Shown here: one piece after another, positions 1-8,660 of the stretch | How the letters are laid out: the number at the start of each line of letters is the position of its first letter | Numbering within the stretch: the first letter of the stretch is position 1 | Notes under the pieces: model-generated | Database searches by the model: none | Told to the model about the DNA's origin: nothing | The model's input: the letters and a program-made list of their open reading frames with translations, nothing else | Position numbers and translations under genes: made by a program | Assembly: GCA_965231905.1 (NCBI GenBank) | Contig: CBDDOO010000002.1 | Location: 744,001 to 808,000, forward strand | DNA length: 64,000 nucleotides | Direction: 5' to 3' | Source of the DNA: G963663315 sp965231905 | Lineage (GTDB): Bacteria; Pseudomonadota; Gammaproteobacteria; Arenicellales; Poriferihabitantaceae

Positions 1-180
1 GCCGGATTCAATTTTGCTGATGTCCACCTCTACCGGAGCCCCCGCCGCTTTTGCCTTTTCGCTCGGCAACATACTGCCGGCAAACGGCGCCGCCAATCCT
101 GCAGCGCCCGCCAGGCCCATACCTGTGGTTGCAATCGTCAACAAGCGTCGCCGCCTGTTATCCACATGGTCGCCAGTCAT
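1..180 (-). CDS. petA: Rieske iron-sulfur subunit of cytochrome bc1, N-terminal part (runs off the window)
   Basis: Read on the minus strand from the ATG at 178-180, the frame stays open to the window edge. It begins with a short hydrophilic stretch, a run of four arginines at residues 9-12, a hydrophobic Gly/Ala-rich segment to about residue 35, and then the segment GAPVEVDISKIESG. This layout (twin-arginine anchor followed by a VDISK-like strand) is typical of proteobacterial PetA, the 2Fe-2S subunit of the ubiquinol-cytochrome c reductase. Only about 60 residues are present, so the cluster-binding Cys/His motifs lie outside the window. petB and petC would be expected next, beyond position 1. 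Confidence 0.85.
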   Translation of the reverse strand, partial: MTGDHVDNRRRRLLTIATTGMGLAGAAGLAAPFAGSMLPSEKAKAAGAPVEVDISKIESG

Positions 181-299
181 GTTTAAACCTCTGAATCGGA
201 AAAAAATTGTTTGGTCGGCCCTGAACACCCTGTTCAATATCGTGGATTTCTGGTGTGAATCCCGGAATTGATTGGTACCCGGACCTTGAAAAAGGCCAG

Positions 300-329
300 A
301 TTATACCAGAACCCGCCAATGATTCTAAA
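300..329 (-). promoter_or_regulatory. Candidate sigma70 promoter for petA
   Basis: On the minus strand a -35-like TTTAGA (324-329) and a consensus -10 TATAAT (300-305) are separated by 18 bases, about 120 bases upstream of the petA ATG. Read by eye; no transcription start is known. Confidence 0.45.
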
Positions 330-372
330 GTAGGGGAACTATAATAGATTAGTTTGTAGTTGACAGGAGATG

Positions 373-636
373 TTAGAGAAATGCTTTAACGCCTGTCAAT
401 GTAATTCCTACAGCAACTCCAATACCTCCAAGCACTCCTCCCAATATCCAAACCTTAAGGTTGGCAATGTCATTTTTTGTTGCTGTGGTGGTTTTGATCC
501 ATGAGATGTCTGTTTCCATACGTGCCATTTTTTCCTCAATTTCACTCAGGCGACGGTTAAGGCCGTCTCCTCCACCGTTACCACCACGGCCTTTAAGTTT
601 TCTATGGTGATCAGCAAGATGAGTAACTTTATCCAC
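373..636 (-). CDS. Small coiled-coil protein with a C-terminal membrane helix, last gene of the defence-like operon
   Basis: The open frame extends upstream to 705, but the best start is the GTG at 634-636, which overlaps the end of the preceding 86-residue gene; this gives 87 residues. The protein has a basic, Gly-rich start, a heptad-like charged stretch at about residues 26-50 (LNRRLSEIEEKMARM), and one Gly/Val-rich membrane segment at about 61-83. The layout resembles phage XhlA-type or DUF-type small membrane proteins, but I do not recognise a family with certainty. As last gene of the methyltransferase–ATPase operon it could be a membrane-acting component; this is inference. Confidence 0.55.
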   Translation of the reverse strand: MDKVTHLADHHRKLKGRGGNGGGDGLNRRLSEIEEKMARMETDISWIKTTTATKNDIANLKVWILGGVLGGIGVAVGITLTGVKAFL

Positions 637-889
637 TTTGCTTATCCAACCACTCAACAAGTTGCAGAGACGAAAAACCAGAATAATATTCAATCTGCAC
701 AACAATTCCCGGAGAGCCTTCTTTTTTTATTCCGGCCTTGTCAGAAATCTCTCCCGTTAGCAATTTATCATCCTTGATAAAAGCGACTCGATCATCATGG
801 ATATGGTGTGATGGAGAAGGCCAATATTCTTTGACGTTATCCCATATTGTTGAATTCTCTGTATCAAGAATCAAAACGTAGAGAGACAT
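629..889 (-). CDS. Hypothetical 86-residue protein
   Basis: ATG start at 889, ending with a TAA at 629-631 that overlaps the start of the small membrane protein gene, so the two are probably translationally coupled. The protein is soluble and acidic to neutral, with no membrane helix, and begins MSLYVLILDTEN. I do not recognise the family. It is 159 bases downstream of the DUF6339-like gene on the same strand, so it may or may not share that operon's transcript. Confidence 0.5.
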   Translation of the reverse strand: MSLYVLILDTENSTIWDNVKEYWPSPSHHIHDDRVAFIKDDKLLTGEISDKAGIKKEGSPGIVVQIEYYSGFSSLQLVEWLDKQSG

Positions 890-1048
890 GTTTATTTGAT
901 GAGTAAGGTGTTATCAGGAGAACATTGGTTGATAGGCTATGGTTCTGGTACTACTTTCAGGGATTATACACATACCATTGCACAAAGAAAGGCCAGGATT
1001 GATTTTGGTCTTGTCTACACACCCTCCCATAAGGACGATGCCTCAAAA

Positions 1049-1807
1049 TTACTTCGATGCAAAAATGGTGACAGCGCGATCAGCCTCATCGTGTAACAGT
1101 TGTTTAAGAACGTCGTCTGGTAGTGCATCCAACAGTATAACTCCACCACGTCGGTTCAGAGCGATCATCCAGCTTCGAAAGGCCTCTCGTTCAAATAATA
1201 CTTTCTCATTTTCCCAATGTTTTTTCATTACAGTGTAGATACCACGCAGAAGCCGTTTGTTCATTGATACTGATGGTCTCTCGATCAATGCCGAACGCAC
1301 ATCTTGTCTATATAACAATATGTCCAAAAATTCTTGCGGATTGTCCGGTTCTATTTTATGTGCAATATTGCCAAGCCACCACAATCGTGACAGCCCGTTG
1401 TCCCGAATGAGCGCCCTGTTTCCTTGAGCAAAGAAATGGTTATCAACTTGACGTACCGCATCCTTTTCGCTATCCGGGCGACGACTCAGCCATCGTTTGG
1501 AAACGTACTGTGGGTAGTCAAAGTGGCATAAATAAACCCACATCCGTTCAATGGATGCCTGATGCGGTGTCAAGCTTTGCAACGCCCTGTGGACAACTAG
1601 CGCATTAGAAGCATCTGATTCTGATGGTGATTTTTCATTTATAGTCAATTTGTCCGCGAGCTCTGGCGATTTGATCTTTGATTCTCTGAACCCATTAATC
1701 AAGGTTACCGGGTGTGATTTCCTCGGTGCGTAATACCAGTCAAGATGATCTCGGATAGTGTGCCGAAGCTCCTCAACTGCGCTACTTGTACAGTAACGAA
1801 GCTTCAT
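1049..1807 (-). CDS. DUF6339-like protein of the methyltransferase/ATPase locus
   Basis: 252 residues from the ATG at 1807, which shares one base with the TGA of the upstream broken gene (TGATG), a sign of coupled translation; a GTG one codon upstream is also possible. The middle of the protein has the segment ERMWVYLCHFDYPQY followed by KRW (residues about 87-106), which I associate with the uncharacterised DUF6339 family, often found beside restriction or phage-defence genes. No nuclease motif or membrane helix is visible. Family assignment is from memory of the motif, so moderate confidence; coding status is high. Confidence 0.6.
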   Translation of the reverse strand: MKLRYCTSSAVEELRHTIRDHLDWYYAPRKSHPVTLINGFRESKIKSPELADKLTINEKSPSESDASNALVVHRALQSLTPHQASIERMWVYLCHFDYPQYVSKRWLSRRPDSEKDAVRQVDNHFFAQGNRALIRDNGLSRLWWLGNIAHKIEPDNPQEFLDILLYRQDVRSALIERPSVSMNKRLLRGIYTVMKKHWENEKVLFEREAFRSWMIALNRRGGVILLDALPDDVLKQLLHDEADRAVTIFASK

Positions 1808-2496
1808 CACAACTTATGCCCCCCCGCATCCACAATCAGGGGCATCTTCAGAAAGGGTAGGTTGAGTATCTTTTGGGCATCAACAAGGCGGTTGGCGCCT
1901 TTGGCGCCAAGATGTTGGCATCCTAAAGATTCAAGACGTTGGTCCAAAGAAGAAAACCATCGATAATTGTTGTACTCGCCGGAGTTTTGATCAATTTCAT
2001 TTAATACTGCGATCAGAGCGGGCAGATATAAGCCGTTCATCAGATATTGACCTTCCGGCTGGTCCGCTATCTGCTCGCGCACTTTCTCGTACTGTTGGCC
2101 ATCGTCATCAGACATAATGATCCAAATATAGTTCTCGGCGAGCTCGTATTCCCAGTGGCCGTTTGGAAGTTCCGGGAGTGTTTTATGTCCAAAGATTGAG
2201 CCCAGTGGTGTTTCATCTGCTGTATCAATCCAGTAGTCTTTTGGGACATCCTCGGCAAGCACCGAACCTGAGTCTATATCAAATGTCATTCCCGCAAAGT
2301 CGGAATGCCATCCGTCTGAATAGAACCCGGATAGTGCTTTCATGCAAATGAGAAACGGTGCAAACTCAACCCGTCCAGCCAGTATACCTGCGTGAAACGA
2401 GTGCTCGATATTTGATTGATCAGACTGAAGCAATTTCCGGTAGTGCGTCTTTGGAGATCTAACCAGCAACACAAACTGTGCCTTGTTCTCTTTTAA

Positions 2497-3692
2497 GGAA
2501 TCTCTGATTAATCAGTTTCTATTGTATAATTTTTGTACTTCATACTGACTGGAGATATTTCCGATGCGCCAGAGTACTTTTTCCGAAGCTGGATTTGACA
2601 AATACAAGAAACAGACGCGCAAGGAGCGTTTTCTGGATGAGATGGAGCAAATCATTCCGTGGGTGGAGTTGAATGCAGTCATCGAACCTTTTTATCCCAA
2701 ACCGCAAGGGGCAGGCCGCAGGCCGATTGGAATAGACCGGATGTTGCGGATTCACTTTCTGCAACACTGGTTCAGTCTTTCGGACCCGGCTGCCGAGGAA
2801 GCGTTGTACGATTCGTTGTCGATGCGCCGGTTTGTGGGCATAGACCTGGGTCGGGAGCCGGCTCCCGACGAGACCACGATCTGCAAGTTTCGTCATCTGA
2901 TGGAGAAGCATAACCTGGGGGAACGATTGTTCGGACTGGTCAATGAATATTTGGGTGAGAACGGACTGAAGGTGAATCGGGGTACGATCGTGGATGCCAG
3001 CATCATCTGCGCACCGAGTTCGACCAAGAACCGGGAGAAGAAACGAGACCCCCAGATGCACTCGACGCGCAAGGGGCAGCAATGGTACTTTGGTATGAAG
3101 GCGCATATCGGTGTGGACAGTCGCAGCAAGCTGATTCATTCGGTGGTGGCTACGCCGGCGAATGTTCATGATTCACAGGTTCTGCCGGAACTTCTGCACG
3201 GGAAAGAGACCCGTGTATGGGGAGACTCGGCCTATACGGGTCAGAAGGCGGTGATTTCACAGGTAGCGCCGGAGGCGAAGGATTTCACTCATTCGAAGGG
3301 GACGCGCTACCGCAAATTGACGGAGAAGGAGCGCTTGAAGAATCGAACCAAGTCCCGGATACGGTCGAAGGTGGAACATCAGTTCGGTATTCTCAAGCGG
3401 CAGTTCGGTTTTACCCGGGTTCGTTACCGGGGGCTGGAGAAGAACACGCATCGACTGGTTGTGGCCTGTGCCTTAAGCAATCTGGTGATGGCGAAGAAAG
3501 TACTGTTGAGACAAAGGCGGTTGAAACTGCAGGCTACGTACGCCTGAAAAATGAAAAGAGGGGGAGAATGCTTGTATTTCCCCGCTCCCGCTCACTGATT
3601 CCGGGCCATTCTGTCTTTCAGACCCACTCATATCCCGGATTTACAAAAATGACTACCCAAAATCCCCAAAACTCGTATTGTTCAGACTTTCC
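2497..3692 (+). mobile_element. IS5-family insertion sequence, complete, with TTAA target duplication
   Basis: The element is 1196 bp. Its ends are imperfect inverted repeats: GGAATCTCTGATTAAT on the left and GGAAAGTCTGAACAAT as the reverse complement of the right, matching at 12 of 16 positions. Both ends are flanked by TTAA (2493-2496 and 3693-3696). A YTAR-type four-base duplication is characteristic of the IS5 subgroup. The element holds one transposase gene and interrupts a gene of the defence-like operon. Clean ends and an intact transposase suggest recent insertion. Confidence 0.92.
2564..3547 (+). CDS. IS5-family transposase
   Basis: 327 residues, ATG start. It has the N-terminal IS5 domain (GIDRMLRIHFLQHWFSLSD, the ready-made IS5 signature near residues 57-75), PDETTICKFRH, and a DDE catalytic core: VDASIICAPSSTKN holds the first Asp, WGDSAYTGQKA the second, and RIRSKVEHQFGILKRQFG the Glu. 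Length agrees with the family (about 320-330). No frameshift, so the enzyme should be functional. It is oriented opposite to the host operon. Confidence 0.95.
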   Translation: MRQSTFSEAGFDKYKKQTRKERFLDEMEQIIPWVELNAVIEPFYPKPQGAGRRPIGIDRMLRIHFLQHWFSLSDPAAEEALYDSLSMRRFVGIDLGREPAPDETTICKFRHLMEKHNLGERLFGLVNEYLGENGLKVNRGTIVDASIICAPSSTKNREKKRDPQMHSTRKGQQWYFGMKAHIGVDSRSKLIHSVVATPANVHDSQVLPELLHGKETRVWGDSAYTGQKAVISQVAPEAKDFTHSKGTRYRKLTEKERLKNRTKSRIRSKVEHQFGILKRQFGFTRVRYRGLEKNTHRLVVACALSNLVMAKKVLLRQRRLKLQATYA

Positions 3693-3862
3693 TTAAGAGT
3701 TGATTTAGTCCTGGCTCACTCAGTTCAAAACAAGCAATCAATTTAACAGCGGTGCTTCGCTTAATGCGCTTGATCTCAATCTCGACTTCAAACTCTGCAT
3801 TTGGATAGTCATCACCATAGCTTGATGGTCGTAAAACCGGATGTGGCCAAGCCTTGCCAGAA

Positions 3863-5842
3863 TCAAACTTCATGGTTAGCTTCCTCTGTTACGTCGAAGG
3901 CCGACAAATGCCAGGCTCTACCTTCAATTGGTCCATCATTAGCGATAATTTCAACCACGGTTCTTTGATCTTTAGAGACCCGTACTTGGTCAAGTGATAT
4001 GTTTTCGTCAACTGCACATATATCCTTTCGAGGTATAGCTGATGAGTCACCTGCTTCAGCAAGCACCAAACGGGCAACTCCATCTGTTTCTGCCAAGAAG
4101 CTCAGTTGGTAGCAGTTTTTATTTCTAACAGGAAGTATCCGGACGGATGAAACAGAAATTCCATAGCGAGCACCGCTTCCCCCGCGAACCCCTGTACCGC
4201 CTATGCTCTCACCTTCACCGCGACCTCCGTCGCCTCCTTCACTGTTAGTCTCGCTTGTTCCTCCACCCCCTTGACTACCCGTATCATTGCTGTCGCCACC
4301 ATCCGAGTCTGCACCATTATCCAGTTTCAATTTTGGGGAAACATATTGTCGAACTGGCTTGAGTGTTACCGTTACCTGTTCGCCAAACCCTGGCTCGCTG
4401 TTGTTTTCACCACCTTCATGACCTTGCTCGTCAAATGTTTCCAACGGTTCGTAATCTGGGAGATACGTAGCAAGTTCTGAGAGTACTGTCCTTCTTTCCC
4501 CTTTCTGCGGTCCTGCTTGTTTCTTTATCTCGCTTCGTATCCAATCAGTTACACGCTTGAGTGCCTTATGACCGCGTTCCTGATCATTTTTGGGCAATCG
4601 GTCAGGCTCGAATTGGTCATGCTGTGGATTTTCCATTTTTCTCAGTAGTTCATTTCCCTTCGGGTCATCAAATACGCAAAGTGCTGCAAAATCCTTAAAT
4701 CCAGGGAATCGGAGCAATTTCTGCTGTCTGGTCGTCACCAGCATTCCCGTGCGACGTACGAATGCCACCTTGCTGGGTAAATCGTCCGCAGTTCGAATCC
4801 ATAGCCTACAATGTCCCAGATCGCCGTCTTGTTTTTCTGCAACAGGCTCACTTCTGGATAACTCCCAAAAGACATGAGCATCCCTTAAAGGGTTTCCAGC
4901 AGCATCTTGTGAGTCGTCCAAGTCTCCTGTCCCTATCAAATACTGAAACCAACCTTCAATCGAATGATGAGCTATTTCCATTTCATCAAACTCGCTGGTC
5001 TCATCTGGCTCAATAATTACAGTCAGTTGTTGTTTTTCAATTGAATAGAAAAAATTTTCGATGACACTCGCAGCAATGCGTTGACGCCAAATATCTGTTT
5101 CCCTGAATCCCATGATTGTCAGACATGTCCCCTGTATTGGCTTCTGATACTCGTCGAGTACGCGGAAGCAATCTGGAATATTTTCTGTTAATTCTCGACA
5201 ATTTGTCTTGAGCCCATAGAAACCTGTGCCCTGTGTTTCGTTTCTATCGGTATCGAAGTGAGACATGAGGACTGATTTACCTTGGAATTTTTCTTGTCCA
5301 TTGCCATTCTCACGATAATACGTCCAGTAAAACACTGTTCTTAAAGTCGAAACTGCGAATGGTGCATATTTACCAATTCCGTGTGACCCCCCGGCACCTT
5401 CCATGCCTGGCTTGTGGCTGACCCCTTGCATTTTGACTAAAGTGCGCCAATGGTCTCCTTGTAGTCCTGTCGTGTGCCGGTCAGACACACGGAGGCAAGG
5501 AATTTGTTCTGATCTTATAGTTTGAGCAGCTACATCCAGAGCGGACACTGCTGTAGAGTCACTATCAGATTTTGCGACCTGTTTACATGCAACAATGGCT
5601 GCTTCAATTTCATTGCGACCAATGTCGTCTGGATTCAGTTCAATTAATTCGAAAGAGACATGCACTTGCTGATTCGAAGGAGTATTTGCGTCAAGTGAAT
5701 TTTGTATCGTTTCTCGTGCGAGGCTGGTTAATGGCGAACCATTAAAATGTGCTATACCAGGATCGTTAAAGCCATCTCCTACACCTCCATTAGTCGGAGG
5801 AAAGTACCATCCGATTGGGTTATTCATTCGATATGGCTCCAT
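3863..5842 (-). CDS. GHKL-type ATPase (Hsp90/MutL/Morc-like) of a methyltransferase-linked defence locus
   Basis: 659 residues from the ATG at 5842; an alternative ATG at 5827 overlaps the stop of the methyltransferase gene (ATGAATAA). The Bergerat ATP-binding fold is visible: N-box ARETIQNSLDAN (about residues 42-53, Glu44 and Asn48), the G1 box DRHTTG (121-126), and the G2 lid GAGGSHGIGKYAPF (149-162). After a central region comes a long Gly/Ser/Asp/Glu-rich linker (about 520-560) and a compact C-terminal domain. GHKL ATPases beside C5 methyltransferases are known from prokaryotic conflict systems, where they are proposed to drive conformational or translocation steps. Here the usual Z1 helicase or PD-(D/E)XK partner is not seen. 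Confidence 0.8.
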   Translation of the reverse strand: MEPYRMNNPIGWYFPPTNGGVGDGFNDPGIAHFNGSPLTSLARETIQNSLDANTPSNQQVHVSFELIELNPDDIGRNEIEAAIVACKQVAKSDSDSTAVSALDVAAQTIRSEQIPCLRVSDRHTTGLQGDHWRTLVKMQGVSHKPGMEGAGGSHGIGKYAPFAVSTLRTVFYWTYYRENGNGQEKFQGKSVLMSHFDTDRNETQGTGFYGLKTNCRELTENIPDCFRVLDEYQKPIQGTCLTIMGFRETDIWRQRIAASVIENFFYSIEKQQLTVIIEPDETSEFDEMEIAHHSIEGWFQYLIGTGDLDDSQDAAGNPLRDAHVFWELSRSEPVAEKQDGDLGHCRLWIRTADDLPSKVAFVRRTGMLVTTRQQKLLRFPGFKDFAALCVFDDPKGNELLRKMENPQHDQFEPDRLPKNDQERGHKALKRVTDWIRSEIKKQAGPQKGERRTVLSELATYLPDYEPLETFDEQGHEGGENNSEPGFGEQVTVTLKPVRQYVSPKLKLDNGADSDGGDSNDTGSQGGGGTSETNSEGGDGGRGEGESIGGTGVRGGSGARYGISVSSVRILPVRNKNCYQLSFLAETDGVARLVLAEAGDSSAIPRKDICAVDENISLDQVRVSKDQRTVVEIIANDGPIEGRAWHLSAFDVTEEANHEV

Positions 5843-6851
5843 TACTTAAAATTTTTGCACAGGCGTTTCCTATCAGATAAGCAAGACTTGCACATACTGC
5901 ATTCCCCAAAAGCCTATACTGGTCTGACACGGATATGTTTGGAAAAAGTTCATCCGTATTTTCAAACCCCTGCAGGCGTGCTACTTCGCTAACTCTTAGA
6001 CGTCGAATACCCCAAGGGTCACGAATAAACGGAACGTTATGGCCACCACCACCCATATTGGCGGTTAGCGTCGGGCAAAGCCCCTGTTTTTTTTCTCGCA
6101 CATACGAACGTCGCAATTGATATATGTTTTCTTTAGATTTTCCGCTATCCATCGCTTTGTCAATCATCTTGTAGTAGCGGTTTCCAGGAGGTAAGTATGC
6201 CTCGCTCTTATCACGTGATGAGCGGTCTATAAACTCGTTGAGAAGTCGATTTCCAGGAGTTGCATTTGCATAAAATAGTCGAGAGAACGGATTTCGGGGA
6301 AAACAATTTCGTGATGCAGCAAGCAGAAACAAACGTTCACGGTCTTGTGGTAAATCTGTCACATCCTTAACGTTCACAGTCCAACATGTCTCCTTTCTAA
6401 ACCAGTACCCGGTTTGGCGCAAGGCGCGCCGTATTTGGTCAAACCAGCCCCCATTTTCCCCATGTAGCAGATAAGGTACGTTTTCTAAAATCACGAGTGC
6501 AGGCCGTTCCTCAGGTGGGTAACTTTTAATCAGTCGTGGAATGTCGAAAAACAATGCTCCCCGTGGGTCTTCAAACCCATTCCGGTTTCCTGCCTGGGAG
6601 AAGCTTTGGCAAGGGAACCCACCTGCCAGAACATTAACTGTCGCAAGATTATCTGCTTGTACAGATAATTCCCGTACATCCTTCTCAACCACAGGGACAT
6701 TGGGGAAACGATGTCGGAACACTTTACATGCAGCTTCATCATTGTCGGTTGCCCAGCTGATCTTAAAACCAGCTCGAGCCAGTCCAGAGGCAAATCCACC
6801 CATACCACTGAACATACAACCCGCAGTTAATGGCTTGTTTTCTGTGATCAT
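5820..6851 (-). CDS. DNA (cytosine-5) methyltransferase
   Basis: 343 residues, ATG start. The motifs of C5 methyltransferases appear in order: motif I CMFSGMGGFASGL (about 12-24, SAM binding), motif IV GGFPCQSFSQAGNRNGFED with catalytic Cys81, motif VI ENVP (123-126), motif VIII QDRERLF (169-175), and motif IX-X LRVSEVARLQGF and QYRLLGNAV. The short target-recognition region between VIII and IX limits guesses about specificity. It is the first gene of the defence-like operon and would protect host DNA or mark self. No cognate restriction gene is recognisable nearby, though the ATPase and its neighbours may be the effector. Confidence 0.93.
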   Translation of the reverse strand: MITENKPLTAGCMFSGMGGFASGLARAGFKISWATDNDEAACKVFRHRFPNVPVVEKDVRELSVQADNLATVNVLAGGFPCQSFSQAGNRNGFEDPRGALFFDIPRLIKSYPPEERPALVILENVPYLLHGENGGWFDQIRRALRQTGYWFRKETCWTVNVKDVTDLPQDRERLFLLAASRNCFPRNPFSRLFYANATPGNRLLNEFIDRSSRDKSEAYLPPGNRYYKMIDKAMDSGKSKENIYQLRRSYVREKKQGLCPTLTANMGGGGHNVPFIRDPWGIRRLRVSEVARLQGFENTDELFPNISVSDQYRLLGNAVCASLAYLIGNACAKILSNGAISNE

Positions 6852-6909
6852 GTGGTTATTGGTTTTTTATATGTTCGGGTAGCAATTGTCGGAAAAACAC
6901 TAAATGTCT

Positions 6910-6944
6910 TAGTATGATACTACAACGGGCGATTTTAGCATCAA
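6910..6944 (-). promoter_or_regulatory. Candidate promoter of the methyltransferase operon with a 13-bp dyad over the -10
   Basis: On the minus strand -35-like TTGATG (6939-6944) and -10-like TAGTAT (6917-6922) are 16 bases apart. The perfect palindrome TAGTATGATACTA (6910-6922) covers the -10. Such a dyad could be an operator for autoregulation, as is common for restriction-modification loci. No controller gene is visible in the operon, so the binding protein is unknown. Confidence 0.4.
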
Positions 6945-6953
6945 GACGATATC

Positions 6954-8657
6954 ACCCCCATCCCCTGATAAGGGGAGTTTTGAGTGATTGAAAGGTGAGT
7001 ATTGTCAAGGGATTATATGAGAAAACAGGGTTTCTGAAAACTCACCCGTTGAGTGAATATGAAAAAGCATCGAAAGCCGGGGAAGAGCGGGAAGGGTCGG
7101 GCAAGGAAGATTCGCAAGGTTCGTCCACCGAAGGTAACCTTTGAGTTCACGGATTTGGATTTGACGGCCTTTGGTGGTTCCTCGATACTGGCACGGACTG
7201 CCCATGAGTTTGGACTGTTTGATCTACTGGACGGAGCGGTTTCGGTAAAGGTTCGCAATCGGGGTGCTTCGGACATGGAGACTCTGTGGTCCATCATCGC
7301 TTGTTTGGCGTGTGGTCATGGGTCGTTATCGGATTTGGACGGTTTGCGGTCAGATCGGGCGGCGCGTCTTCTTCTGGGCTTGCGTCGGGTTCCTGAGGCG
7401 CGCCGTGCGGGGGAATGGTTATCCCGGTTGGCGGTTACCGATGTGAAAGGGCTGTGGAATGCTGCGGTGTCATTTGCAGGTCGGGTGTCCCCGTCGATTG
7501 TCGCTCATGAGGTAGAAACGAAGGGATATGTTCCGATGTTTATGGATGCTACGGGGATTGAGGTAGACGGCCACTTGTTTGAGCGGACGAGGAAGGACTA
7601 CAACGGGAATCGTGGTTATTGGTTGCATGGGACATTCTTGGGTGGGTTATGGTCGGCGGGTCAGTTGCAACCGGGAGGCGGACGAGTGACGTTGAACTGG
7701 CGCAAGCTCCTGCATTGGACGGCGGGCATGATTCCAGAAGGCGTTCCGGTTTGGTTTCGGGCGGACAATGCTTACTATAAGGGCGATTTGGTTCGTGAAT
7801 GCGCGAAACGGGGTTGGGACTACTCGATCAGTCTGACCCATGATCGGTGGAGAAGGCCGGTTCTTGCACAACTGGAAGGTCTTTCTGATTCGGCATGGAC
7901 GGATATTGGCATGGAAGAAGAAGCGATTCTTGCGACGCACTGGCCGGGTGGATGGGAACGGATGCAGCACTATGTAGTGGTTCGATGCCAGACCCGGAAC
8001 GGCCAGTTTCTGCTGGCGCCGCGTCATACGGTGATTCTGGTGTCGCGGAACGACCTGTCTGTAAAGGAATTAGTGCTTCGTCACCGTGGCAAGCAGGGTC
8101 AGGAAAACGCCTTCAAGGGTCCGCTTCTGGACATGGACCTGCATCACCCGCCGTGCCGGAGCTACCGGGCGAACCAGGCTTTCTATGCCCTGGGTCAGAT
8201 CGCTCAAGTTCTGCTACGGGCGGTACAGTACACGGCGTTACCGAAGAAAGCCCGCCGTCATGGCATCCGCCCGATCATCCGTTATGTAATGCAAACGGCG
8301 GCGTATCTGGTTCGCAAAGCCCGCCAACTGTGTGTGCGTTTTGCCAAGAACAACTTCCGGCTGGACTGGCTGTACCAGTCCATGGTCACACTGGAAGCCG
8401 GGATTCCTTGTCGTTCCCGGGAACCGCCTGGTCAGGCAGCCTGAATCTACTCGGTATGGACGAACGCTGCCCGATAGCGGGGGTGCACACGCCCGCATCA
8501 TGGAACCCGGCGTTGCCAACAGGCAATATGTACTGTTCAGGAAGGATTTTGTACCGCGCTCCCATCCGTCTGACAACTGGAATCCCCGTCCATCCATCTA
8601 CAACCCAATTAATCCAGCAGAAATCCCTCCCCAGAACACTTATCAGGGGATTGAGGG
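6954..8657 (+). mobile_element. IS1380-family insertion sequence
   Basis: About 1.7 kb. The ends carry inverted repeats sharing ATCCCCTGATA (left near 6960-6970, right near 8641-8651 as TATCAGGGGAT), with C-rich outer bases. The sequence ATATCAC occurs immediately outside both ends (6949-6955 and 8658-8664); a 4-5 bp duplication is usual for the family, so ATATC plus chance matches is likely, and the exact boundary is uncertain by two bases. It carries one intact transposase. The right end lies directly beside the rmuC stop codon, which is part of the duplicated target. Confidence 0.85.
7053..8444 (+). CDS. IS1380-family transposase
   Basis: 463 residues. After a basic N-terminus rich in Lys/Arg/Gly comes the DDE transposase core: MFMDATGIEVDG (first Asp, about residue 170), VWFRADNAYYKGD (second Asp), and RGKQGQENAFKGPLLDMDLHH region with the Glu in a QGQEN motif; this spacing and the ADNAYY motif are typical of IS1380. 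The start is an ATG (MKKHRKPGK) two codons into the frame or the first codon at 7053. No frameshift is seen, so the element is probably still active. Confidence 0.92.
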   Translation: MNMKKHRKPGKSGKGRARKIRKVRPPKVTFEFTDLDLTAFGGSSILARTAHEFGLFDLLDGAVSVKVRNRGASDMETLWSIIACLACGHGSLSDLDGLRSDRAARLLLGLRRVPEARRAGEWLSRLAVTDVKGLWNAAVSFAGRVSPSIVAHEVETKGYVPMFMDATGIEVDGHLFERTRKDYNGNRGYWLHGTFLGGLWSAGQLQPGGGRVTLNWRKLLHWTAGMIPEGVPVWFRADNAYYKGDLVRECAKRGWDYSISLTHDRWRRPVLAQLEGLSDSAWTDIGMEEEAILATHWPGGWERMQHYVVVRCQTRNGQFLLAPRHTVILVSRNDLSVKELVLRHRGKQGQENAFKGPLLDMDLHHPPCRSYRANQAFYALGQIAQVLLRAVQYTALPKKARRHGIRPIIRYVMQTAAYLVRKARQLCVRFAKNNFRLDWLYQSMVTLEAGIPCRSREPPGQAA

Positions 8658-8660
8658 ATA

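Larger units (their letters stand above)
1807..3873 (-). pseudogene. Unknown defence-operon gene split by an IS5-family insertion
   Basis: The N-terminal piece (3697-3873, 59 codons) starts at the ATG at 3873, overlapping the end of the GHKL ATPase gene. The C-terminal piece runs from 2496 to the TGA at 1807. Removing 2497-3692 and one copy of the flanking TTAA joins the pieces in frame as ...GLNQLLKENKAQFVLLVR..., giving a 288-residue protein. The shift from inserted to restored frame is exact, so the gene was intact before the insertion. I do not recognise the protein: no membrane segment, no clear PD-(D/E)XK motif. The C-terminal part is Trp/Tyr/Asp-rich. As the third gene of the operon it probably worked with the ATPase and DUF6339-like protein. 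Confidence 0.85.

Noticed and set aside
896..1096. 66-codon plus-strand frame between the small genes and the DUF6339-like gene
   Set aside because: It runs antisense into the DUF6339-like gene and shows no protein-like motif; half of it lies over a well supported gene.
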